The notes beneath the pieces were generated by a model, which made no database searches, was not told the DNA's origin, and worked only from the letters and a program-made list of their open reading frames with translations. Shown piece after piece: positions 57,617-64,000 of a stretch of 64,000 nt of DNA; the stretch's first letter is position 1, and every line of letters starts with the position of its first letter. Made by a program: the position numbers and the translations under genes. Origin of the DNA: CAZOJJ01 sp964580105 (lineage in GTDB: Bacteria > Bacteroidota > Rhodothermia > Rhodothermales > Rubricoccaceae); NCBI GenBank assembly GCA_964580105.1, contig CAZOJJ010000010.1, positions 13,328-77,327 of the forward strand. Direction: 5' to 3'.

Positions 57617-58056
57617 CCGACGCTCCGGAGAAGCAGCGCAAGCTGCTGCTGCTGTTGCCCATCCTCGCCCTCGTGCTCGGCGGCGGGGCGGGCTGCTACC
57701 AGTACTACCGGCTCAGCGCGGCCGGCCAGGCGGCCCCCGAGGAGGAGCCGATCGAGTACGGGCAGTTCACGCAGTTGCCGGGCATCATCGTCAACCCGGC
57801 CGGCTCGGGCGGGCGGCGCTACCTCATGATCGACCTCGGCCTGGAGAGCGCCGAGGCCAAGACACTCGAGGAGGTCTCCGCACGGGAGGTCGTCATCCGC
57901 GACGCGGTGGTGCGCATCCTGAGTGAGAAGACGGTCGAACAGCTCGCTTCCATTGACGGGCGGGCGGCCCTCAAAGACACCCTCCGCCTCACCGTCAATC
58001 GCATCCTCAAAGGGGACATCGACCGGCTCTACTTCACACAGTACGTGCTGCAGTAG
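57577..58056 (+). CDS. fliL: flagellar basal-body protein FliL
   Basis: A 159-aa single-pass protein. The GTG at 57577 lies 40 bp inside motB. A polar tail, a transmembrane helix (about 23-41, LLLLLPILALVLGGGAGCY) and a periplasmic domain with LPGIIVNPAGSGGRRYLMIDLGLE, REVVIRDAVVRILSEKTVEQLASIDGRAALKDTL and a C-terminal LYFTQYVLQ, the usual FliL ending (VYFTxFVxQ). It surrounds and steadies the stator. Confidence 0.92.
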   Translation: MADLPAPSPAEPVTDAPEKQRKLLLLLPILALVLGGGAGCYQYYRLSAAGQAAPEEEPIEYGQFTQLPGIIVNPAGSGGRRYLMIDLGLESAEAKTLEEVSAREVVIRDAVVRILSEKTVEQLASIDGRAALKDTLRLTVNRILKGDIDRLYFTQYVLQ

Positions 58057-58100
58057 GCACGCCAGGCCGTCACACGGAGAAGGGGCCGTGGTGCCGCTCA

Positions 58101-58140
58101 CGGAACCCGCCGACAACCTGCGGAACCCGCCGACAACCTG
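58101..58140 (+). repeat. tandem repeat, 2 x 20 bp, before the MCP gene
   Basis: Two exact consecutive copies of CGGAACCCGCCGACAACCTG in the 119-bp fliL-MCP intergenic space. Confidence 0.92.
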
Positions 58141-58175
58141 ACCGCGCCTTGCTTCCACCCACCCTCCCTCGAACC

Positions 58176-60185
58176 ATGCGCCTGCATCAGCGAACCATCA
58201 ACCGCATCGCCATCGGCACGGCCCTGCTTCTGGCGCTGCTGCTGGCGGCCATCGTCGCCTTCAGCATCCAGACGGCTACCGCACTCCAGAACGCCTACGA
58301 GCGGGACAAAGCGCTCAACCAGCTCGGCTCCGACCTCATTGCCGCTTCGGACTTCCTGACCAATCAGGTGCGGGAGTTCGCCGTCACGCAGGACCTGCGC
58401 CCTCTGGAGCGCTACTGGCAGGAAGTCGAGGTCACGCGCACGCGCGACCGCGCGCTGGAGGAGCTGGAGCGCCTCGGCGCCACCGAGGCCGAGTTCGCCC
58501 TGCTCGAAGAGGCAAAGACGAACTCCGATGCCCTCGTCGAAACGGAGACGAGGGCGATGCGGCTCACGCTCGAGGCGCTCGGCGTACCGGAGGCGCAGAT
58601 GCCGGCGGCGGTCGCTGCCTACGCGCTGCCCGCCGCCGATCGGGCACTCGCTCCCGACCAGCGGGCCGCGCAGGCCCGGGCGCTCCTCTTCGACGGCCGG
58701 TACCAGCAGAACAGGGCCCGCATCATGGGCCCCGTCCACACGTTCCGGGCGTCCATCGCGGAGCGGGCGGCCGCCGAGGTGCAGCACGCCCAGCGTCGGC
58801 GCCGGCTCGCGGCGTGGCTGATGGTCGGTGTCGCGCTGCTCCTCCCGCTCGGCATCGGCGCGGTGCTGTGGCTGTTCTCGGCCCAGCTCGGCCGTCCGCT
58901 CGTGCGCTTCACCGAGGCGCTGCGCGGTCGCGATGAGAAGGACTTCTCCGCGCTGCCCGTCCCCCAGGGCATCGTCGAGTTGGAGCGCCTCGGCGCTTCC
59001 GTCAACGCGATGCTGGCCGGGACGGACGCGGCGTTCCGGGCGCTCCAGGCCGAGAAGGCCTCCGTCGAGCGGCGCGTCGAGGAGGCCGCGGCCGAGGCCG
59101 AGGCCGCGGCCGAGGCCGAGCGGGCGCGCATCGCGCGCGACGTGGACCGGATGATCGAGGCGATGGAGGCGTTCGCCGACGGCGACCTCACCGTCCGCCT
59201 CGACGCCACCGAGGAGGACCGCCTCTTCCGCACCTACAACCGGGCCGTCGAGGACGTCCGCCAGCTGATCGGGCGGGTGGTGGCCGCGGCCGAGAGCGTC
59301 GCCGCCGCCGCCGCCGAGATCTCCGCCTCCACGGACCAGCTCGCCGCCGGCGCCCAGGAGCAGAGCGCGCAGGCGGCCGAGGTGGCCGCGGCCGTCGAGC
59401 AGATGGTCCGCACCATCGTCGACACCTCGCGCAACGCCACCGCCACGGCCGAGACGGCCCAGCGGAACGGGCGCGAGGCCCAGGACGGCGCCGCCGTCGT
59501 GGCCGAGGCCGTCGCCAAGATCGGCGAGGTGGCCGCCGTCGTGCGCGCCAGCGCCGAGACGGTCGGCCGCCTCGGGGCGTCGAGCCGGCGGATCGGCGAG
59601 ATCGTCTCGACCATCGAGGACATCGCCGACCAGACGAACCTCCTCGCGCTCAACGCGGCCATCGAGGCGGCGCGGGCGGGCGAGCACGGGCGCGGCTTCG
59701 CCGTCGTGGCCGACGAGGTCCGCAAGCTGGCCGAGCGCACGGCGCAGGCGACGGCGGAGATCGGCGCGATGATCGGGCGCGTCCAGGCGGAGACGGCCGA
59801 GGCCGTCTCGGCGATGGAGGCGGGGAGCGCGGAGGTCGAGGAGGGCATGGCGCTGGCCGACCGGGCCGGCGACGCGCTCAAGGCGATCGTGGCCGGTGCG
59901 GAGGAGACCGAGGCGATGGTGGGCCAGATCGCAGCGGCGAGCGAGGAGCAGTCGACGACCTCGGAGCAGATGGCGCGCTCGGTCGAGGCCATCAGCCAGG
60001 TGAGCCAGGAGGCCGCCCAGGGCGTGGGGCAGATCGCACAGGCGGCCGAGGGCCTCGGCCGGCTCACGGCCGAGCTCCAGGGGCTCGTCGCCCGGTTCCG
60101 CACCGAGCACGGCGCGTCTGCCGGGGACGGCCACCGCCCCGGCGCCGCTCACGAGCCGATCCTCCGGTTCGCCCCCTCCCACTGA
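58176..60185 (+). CDS. methyl-accepting chemotaxis protein
   Basis: A 669-aa receptor. Two transmembrane helices (about 9-31 and 206-229) flank a helical periplasmic sensor of about 175 residues. HAMP-type linkers follow, with an Ala/Glu-rich coil (EEAAAEAEAAAEAERARI) and a second HAMP-like unit (EAFADGDLTVRLDA). The signalling hairpin is IEDIADQTNLLALNAAIEAARAGEHGRGFAVVADEVRKLAERT. The C-terminus has no CheR-tether pentapeptide. ATG 58176 is preferred over a TTG at 58149. The stop overlaps the cheW start (TGATG). The ligand is not evident. Confidence 0.95.
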   Translation: MRLHQRTINRIAIGTALLLALLLAAIVAFSIQTATALQNAYERDKALNQLGSDLIAASDFLTNQVREFAVTQDLRPLERYWQEVEVTRTRDRALEELERLGATEAEFALLEEAKTNSDALVETETRAMRLTLEALGVPEAQMPAAVAAYALPAADRALAPDQRAAQARALLFDGRYQQNRARIMGPVHTFRASIAERAAAEVQHAQRRRRLAAWLMVGVALLLPLGIGAVLWLFSAQLGRPLVRFTEALRGRDEKDFSALPVPQGIVELERLGASVNAMLAGTDAAFRALQAEKASVERRVEEAAAEAEAAAEAERARIARDVDRMIEAMEAFADGDLTVRLDATEEDRLFRTYNRAVEDVRQLIGRVVAAAESVAAAAAEISASTDQLAAGAQEQSAQAAEVAAAVEQMVRTIVDTSRNATATAETAQRNGREAQDGAAVVAEAVAKIGEVAAVVRASAETVGRLGASSRRIGEIVSTIEDIADQTNLLALNAAIEAARAGEHGRGFAVVADEVRKLAERTAQATAEIGAMIGRVQAETAEAVSAMEAGSAEVEEGMALADRAGDALKAIVAGAEETEAMVGQIAAASEEQSTTSEQMARSVEAISQVSQEAAQGVGQIAQAAEGLGRLTAELQGLVARFRTEHGASAGDGHRPGAAHEPILRFAPSH

Positions 60186-60700
60186 TGCCGACCGGCCCGA
60201 CCGGCCCTGCCATGCCCCAGCAATCCACCCACGCCCCCGCCGAGCCGCTCCAGCTCGTCTCCTTCGTGATCGCGGGCGAGGAGTTCGGCATCGACATCCT
60301 GCAGGTGCAGGAGATCATCCGGCCCATGCCCATCACCCGCGTCCCCGACGCACCCCCGTTCGTGGAGGGCGTCATCAACCTGCGCGGCCGGATCGTTCCC
60401 ATCGTCGACGCGCGCAAGCGGTTCGGCCTGCCGACGCGGGCCATGACCGCCGACAGCCGCATCGTCGTCGTCCAGGTCGGCACCCAAACCGTCGGCTTTG
60501 TGATGGACGCCGTGCGCGAGGTGATCCGCGTGGACCGCGCCGAGATCGCGCCGCCGCCGGAGCTGGCCGTGGGTATCCACGCCGACTACCTCAGCGGCGT
60601 CGCCAAGCTGGACGACCGGCTCCTCATCCTGCTCGACGTGGAGCGTATCCTCCACGAGGAGGAGCAGGAGCTCCTCGCCGAGGAGGGCGCGCTCGCCTGA
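60185..60700 (+). CDS. cheW: chemotaxis coupling protein CheW
   Basis: A 171-aa SH3-like coupling protein. QLVSFVIAGEEFGIDILQVQEIIRPMPITRVPDAPPFVEGVINLRGRIVPIVDARKRFG and the later VGFVMDAVREVIRVDRAEIAPPPEL and LDDRLLILLDVERIL are CheW hallmarks. It links the receptor to CheA, which is not in this window. It is coupled to the MCP by a 1-bp overlap, so the two are probably dedicated partners. Confidence 0.96.
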   Translation: MPTGPTGPAMPQQSTHAPAEPLQLVSFVIAGEEFGIDILQVQEIIRPMPITRVPDAPPFVEGVINLRGRIVPIVDARKRFGLPTRAMTADSRIVVVQVGTQTVGFVMDAVREVIRVDRAEIAPPPELAVGIHADYLSGVAKLDDRLLILLDVERILHEEEQELLAEEGALA

Positions 60701-60713
60701 GCCCGGATCGCTC

Positions 60714-61895
60714 ATGCTGCTCATGCTGCCTGCCGACGCCCCTGCGCGAGCCCTCGCGCTGGCCCACCCCGACCCCGGCACCCGCGAGGCGGCGGCCCAC
60801 GCCCTCGTCGCCTCCGGCGACCCCCGAACCGCCGCCGCCGTCGCCCCGCTGATCGCCCACCCGGACATCGCCGTGCGCAACCTCGCCGGCGGCGTGCTCG
60901 TCCGCCTCGGCGCCTGCGCCGTGGCCCCGCTGGCGGCCTCCCTGGACGACCCCGACCCGGACGTGCGCCGGTTCGCCGTGGAGGTGCTGGCCCAGATGCC
61001 GGCCGAGGCATTCGCGCCCCGCATCGCCGCCCTCCTCGACGACCCCGACGCCAACGTCCGCCTCGCCGCCGTGGACGCCCTCGGCGCCCTCGGCGCCGCC
61101 CCCTTCGCCGAGGCCCTCGCCCGGCTCTACCACGCCGAACCGCTGGCCCGGGCCAGCGTCGTGGCCGCGCTGGGCCGGCGCGCCGACCCCGAGAGCACGC
61201 TCCTGATCCTGAAAGCGCTGACCGACGAGGACGACGTGGTCCGCCTCGCCGCCATAGACGCCCTCGCCGGCCTCGACGGCGACGTGCTCCCCCTCCTGCG
61301 GCGGGCGCTCCGGGAGGCCACGGGCAGCGCGCGGGCCGTCGTCCTCGACGCCGTCGTCCGGTGGTGCGAGGCCCACCCCGAGGCCGCCTTCCCCGACGAC
61401 CTGGCCGAGGATCTCCTCGCGACGCTGGACGACCCCGACCCGCGCTACCGGACCTCGGCCGCGCGCGGGCTCCGCCACGTCGTCGCCCGGATCAACCCCG
61501 CGCGCATGCTGGCGCGGGGCGGGCGCGACGACGCCCTCGACGTGGCCCTCTTCGACGCCCTCTCGGCCCTGCCGGACCCGTTCGCGGCGCTCGCCGAGGC
61601 CGGCGCGGCGATGCACCCGGCGCCGGCCGTGTCCTTCGCCGTCGCGCTGCTGGCGCAGGGACGGGTGCCCGAGCGCGCCCGCGCCGAGGCCGCCGCGTTC
61701 CTCGACGCGCGCTTCGGCGCGCTCGACGCCGACACCAAGATCGCCGTGCTGACGCTGTGCGCCCGCCTCGGACACCCCGAGCTGGCCGTCGTCCTCCAGG
61801 CCGGGCTGCGCGACCCCGACCCCGCCGTGGCCGCCGCCGCCGACGACGCGGTGCGGGCCGCCGGACCCGCCCCCTCCGAGGAGGTGCCGGGATGA
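60714..61895 (+). CDS. HEAT-repeat protein in the chemotaxis operon
   Basis: A 393-aa protein built of about ten HEAT/PBS-type helical repeats, for example PGTREAAAHALVASGDPRTAAAVAPLIAHPD, DPDVRRFAVEVLAQMPAE, DANVRLAAVDALGALGAAPF and DVVRLAAIDALAGLDGDVLPLL. There is no catalytic motif, signal or membrane segment. It begins 14 bp after cheW and overlaps cheR by 4 bp (ATGA), so it is made with them. HEAT solenoids bind other proteins; here a role in receptor-array or CheR control is plausible, but it is inference. Confidence 0.85.
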   Translation: MLLMLPADAPARALALAHPDPGTREAAAHALVASGDPRTAAAVAPLIAHPDIAVRNLAGGVLVRLGACAVAPLAASLDDPDPDVRRFAVEVLAQMPAEAFAPRIAALLDDPDANVRLAAVDALGALGAAPFAEALARLYHAEPLARASVVAALGRRADPESTLLILKALTDEDDVVRLAAIDALAGLDGDVLPLLRRALREATGSARAVVLDAVVRWCEAHPEAAFPDDLAEDLLATLDDPDPRYRTSAARGLRHVVARINPARMLARGGRDDALDVALFDALSALPDPFAALAEAGAAMHPAPAVSFAVALLAQGRVPERARAEAAAFLDARFGALDADTKIAVLTLCARLGHPELAVVLQAGLRDPDPAVAAAADDAVRAAGPAPSEEVPG

Positions 61896-62848
61896 GCCTG
61901 CTCGACCGGCTCCACCTCCCGGCTCCGGCCGGCGGGGCGGCCAGCCTCTCCGACGCCACCTTCCACGAGCTCCGCGCCTTCATCTACGAGCGAACGGGCC
62001 TCTACTTCCGCGACAACAAGCGCTACCTCCTCGAAAACCGCCTCGGCCGCCGCCTCGCCGCCCTCGGCCTGCCCGACTTCGAGGCGTACCTCGCCCTCCT
62101 GCGCGGTGCCGGCGCCCGCGCCGAGGCGGACGCCCTCTTCAACGCGGTCACCATCAACGAGACGTACTTCTTCCGCCACGCCGACCAGCACGCCCTCTTC
62201 GTCGGGCATCTGCTGCCCGAGCTGATCGAGGAGCGGCTCCGGCGGGGCCAGCGGCGCGTCCGCCTCTGGAGTGCCGCCTGCTCCACCGGCGACGAACCCT
62301 ACACCCTCGCGCTCCTGATCCGGGAGACGCTCCGGACGCGCTACCCCCACGTCGCCTTCGAGATCCTCGGAACCGACCTCAACACCGACGTGCTGGCGCA
62401 CGCCCGCCGGGGGTTCTTCTCCTCCTACGCCGTGCGCAACGTGCCCCCGGCCCTCCTGCGGCAGTACTTCCAGGCGCACGGGGACGGCCCGAACCGAACC
62501 TACGAGCTGGACCGCCGCGTCCGCTCGATGGTCACGTTCCAGACCCTCAACCTCGTGGACCCCGCCGGCATGGCGCGGATGCGCGACGTGGACGCCGCCT
62601 TCTGCGCCAACGTCCTCATCTACTTCGACGACGAGGCCAAGCGGCAGGTGGCCGGCCACCTCTACCACGCCCTCCGCGACGGCGGCTACCTCTTCGTCGG
62701 CGTCTCCGAGACGCTCTACGGCGTGACGCAATCTTTTCAGCCCACCCGCTTCGCCCAGGCCGTGGCCTACCGAAAACCACCTTCGACGACGACCTCCGCG
62801 CTGCAGACCCCGCAGGGGAGCCCGTCCCCCGCGCTCCGCCATGTCTGA
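61892..62848 (+). CDS. cheR: chemotaxis methyltransferase CheR
   Basis: A 318-aa protein. N-terminal helical domain (FHELRAFIYERTGLYFRDNKRYLLENRLGRRL), then the SAM-dependent methyltransferase core with INETYFFRHADQ, LWSAACSTGDEPYTLALLIRE (SAM binding), ILGTDLNTDVLAHARRGFFSSYAVRNVPP, CANVLIYFDDEAKRQV and LFVGVSETLYGV. It methylates receptor glutamates for adaptation. The stop overlaps the next gene by 8 bp. Confidence 0.96.
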   Translation: MSLLDRLHLPAPAGGAASLSDATFHELRAFIYERTGLYFRDNKRYLLENRLGRRLAALGLPDFEAYLALLRGAGARAEADALFNAVTINETYFFRHADQHALFVGHLLPELIEERLRRGQRRVRLWSAACSTGDEPYTLALLIRETLRTRYPHVAFEILGTDLNTDVLAHARRGFFSSYAVRNVPPALLRQYFQAHGDGPNRTYELDRRVRSMVTFQTLNLVDPAGMARMRDVDAAFCANVLIYFDDEAKRQVAGHLYHALRDGGYLFVGVSETLYGVTQSFQPTRFAQAVAYRKPPSTTTSALQTPQGSPSPALRHV

Positions 62849-63323
62849 CTTCCCCACGGCCCCGGCCGCTCTGCCCGATTCGCCCCCCTCGGCTCCGCGC
62901 CCCACCGTGCTGGTCGTGGAGGACTCCGAGAGCATCCAGAAGCTCATCGCCTATGCGCTCCGGGCCCGCGACTTCCGCGTCGAGACCGCCCGCGACGGCC
63001 TCGACGCGCTGGAGAAGCTGGTCACCACGCGGGTGGACCTCGTCGTCACCGACCTCAACATGCCGGGGCTCGACGGCTTCGGGCTCATCCGTGCCCTCCG
63101 CGCCGACCCCGCCACGGCCGCCCTCCCCATCATCGTGCTCTCGGCCATCTCCACCCAGGACGACGTCGAGCGGGGCCTCGGCCTCGGCGCCAACGCCTAC
63201 CTCGTCAAACCGCTCGACGCGAAGCGCATCCAGGCCGAGGTCGCCAAGTACCTGAACCAGCCGGTCGCCACGCCCGGCCGGCGTCCGTTTCCACCACCCC
63301 CTACGCTTCTTTTGCCGTCATGA
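62841..63323 (+). CDS. single-domain response regulator (CheY-like)
   Basis: A 160-aa protein: 20 Pro/Ala-rich residues, then a complete receiver (VLVVEDSE acidic pair, phosphoacceptor D71 in LVVTDLNMPGLDGF, Ser/Thr in VLSAIS, Lys in YLVKPLDAKR) and a 20-residue Pro-rich tail. There is no output domain. It is a second CheY-like protein beside the canonical cheY just downstream, and could act as a phosphate sink or a different output. Confidence 0.9.
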   Translation: MSDFPTAPAALPDSPPSAPRPTVLVVEDSESIQKLIAYALRARDFRVETARDGLDALEKLVTTRVDLVVTDLNMPGLDGFGLIRALRADPATAALPIIVLSAISTQDDVERGLGLGANAYLVKPLDAKRIQAEVAKYLNQPVATPGRRPFPPPPTLLLPS

Positions 63324-63688
63324 AGTTCCTCGTCGTCGACGACTCCCCCACCATGCGCCGGATCGTGTGCAACGCGCTGCGCGACATCGGCTACAGCGAC
63401 CTCGTCGAGGCCGGCGACGGCGCCGAGGCCCTCGACCAGCTCGACGCCGCCCAGCCCGACTTCGTGATCACGGACTGGAACATGCCCCACATGAACGGGC
63501 TCGACCTGACGCGGAGCATCCGGAGCCACGACCGGCACGCCCACCTCCCCATCCTCATGATCACCACGCGGGGGATGAAGGAGGACGTGATCGCCGCCAT
63601 GCAGGCCCGCGTCAACAACTACGTCGTCAAGCCCTTCACGCCGCAGGTGCTCCGCGAGAAGATCGACCTCATCCTCAAGACGGCCTGA
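63320..63688 (+). CDS. cheY: chemotaxis response regulator CheY
   Basis: A 122-aa receiver: MKFLVVDDSPTMRRIVCNALRDIGY, D52 in FVITDWNMPHMNGLDL, Thr in LMITTRG and the Lys in NYVVKPFTPQ. DWNMP is the CheY-type phosphorylation loop, and the length is that of free CheY (about 120-129). When phosphorylated it binds the motor switch. It overlaps the preceding gene by 4 bp. Confidence 0.95.
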   Translation: MKFLVVDDSPTMRRIVCNALRDIGYSDLVEAGDGAEALDQLDAAQPDFVITDWNMPHMNGLDLTRSIRSHDRHAHLPILMITTRGMKEDVIAAMQARVNNYVVKPFTPQVLREKIDLILKTA

Positions 63689-63738
63689 GCAGCCCCGCCG
63701 CCGCGAGGCGGCCCGCCCCTCCGCCCACCCCCGCCGCC

Positions 63739-64000
63739 ATGGTCATGTCCCAAGCCCCCCACGTCATGGACCGCCTCCACGAACTCCGCGCGATGTTCGG
63801 GGCCGGGCAACGCGCCACCGCCGCCGTCGAGGAGCTGTTCGGCTTCCTCGGCGAGATCCTCCCGCTCATGGAGGAGATCGACGGCTCGCTGCGCGAGAGC
63901 ACCGGGCGCATGCCCCTGGCGACGACCCAGCTCCAGAACGTGACCGAGGCCAACGAGGTCGCCACCACCGAGATCCTCGACCTCGTCGAGGGCGCCCGCC
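63739..64000 (+). CDS. cheZ: CheZ-like phosphatase, N-terminal part (cut by window end)
   Basis: Eighty-seven codons are visible. An N-terminal helix (VMDRLHELRAMFGAGQRATAAVEELFGFLGEILPLMEEIDGSL) is followed by RMPLATTQLQNVTEANEVATTEILDLVEGA, which resembles the CheZ helical-hairpin start (P.A..QL..V...TE.A...ILD..E). CheZ dephosphorylates CheY-P. Position 50 bp after cheY fits. The catalytic Asp/Gln pair is outside the window. An ATG two codons in is also possible. Confidence 0.65.
   Translation, partial: MVMSQAPHVMDRLHELRAMFGAGQRATAAVEELFGFLGEILPLMEEIDGSLRESTGRMPLATTQLQNVTEANEVATTEILDLVEGAR

Overview
The window is GC-rich DNA (about 70 percent or more) from a motile, Gram-negative, double-membraned bacterium. 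An endonuclease ends in a type IX secretion C-terminal domain with a PNPFNP motif, which places the genome in the Bacteroidota/Rhodothermota radiation. A complete-looking rod, hook, filament and ring gene set, the very high GC and the codon style fit Rhodothermota (for example Rubricoccaceae) better than ordinary gliding Bacteroidota. That placement is inference. Two runs of exactly 100 N (17087-17186 and 36574-36673) mark scaffold gaps; each abuts a short tandem repeat.

Layout. 1-1960 is a decayed accessory patch on the minus strand: a frameshifted HicA-like toxin, an eroded HicB-like antitoxin, an IS256-family element with a broken transposase, and a lipoprotein gene cut by that element. 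2112-8498 holds a secreted nuclease, a small membrane protein, a LuxR-type regulator with a degenerate receiver, an unknown acidic protein and an acyl-CoA carboxylase beta subunit. 8855-10711 is a LysM lytic transglycosylase. 11237-14909 (minus) carries an FAD oxidase, a TMTC-like O-mannosyltransferase with TPRs and a polyprenyl-phosphate glycosyltransferase. 14969-18476 holds small or unknown proteins and an ArsA/GET3-like ATPase. 18709-27514 (minus) is a cell-wall and lysine block: PBP1A, dapD, dapA, dapB, an MBL hydrolase and a fused aspartokinase-homoserine dehydrogenase. A tRNA-Ala follows, then a PD-(D/E)XK pseudogene broken by a 14-bp tandem repeat.

From 28340 to the right end almost everything is flagellar or chemotactic. 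flgF-flgG-flgA-flgH-flgI-flgJ-flgN-flgK-flgL ends in an HDOD gene. fliC, fliS, fliD, a FliT-like gene and a FlgM-like gene follow. A minus-strand kinase and NtrC-type activator pair comes next. Then flgB-flgC-fliE-fliF-fliG-fliH-fliI-fliJ-motE-like-fliK-flgD-TIGR02530-like-flgE, motA-motB-fliL, and an MCP-cheW-HEAT-cheR-RR-cheY-cheZ-like chemotaxis operon that runs off the end. The export gate (flhA, flhB, fliP, fliQ, fliR), the switch proteins FliM and FliN, sigma-28 itself and cheA are not in the window.

Regulation can be read from the sequence. Five sites share a sigma-28-like pattern (TTA, 19-20 bases, CCGATAAC): before fliC, fliS, the FlgM-like gene, motA and, unexpectedly, an 86-aa unknown gene at 15949. 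Weaker sigma-54-like sites precede flgF and flgB, which suits the NtrC-type activator. This suggests a sigma-54 then sigma-28 cascade.

The most unusual signal is a set of tandem repeats with 13-14-bp units at several intergenic places, each locus with its own unit. One of them lies inside, and breaks, a reading frame.
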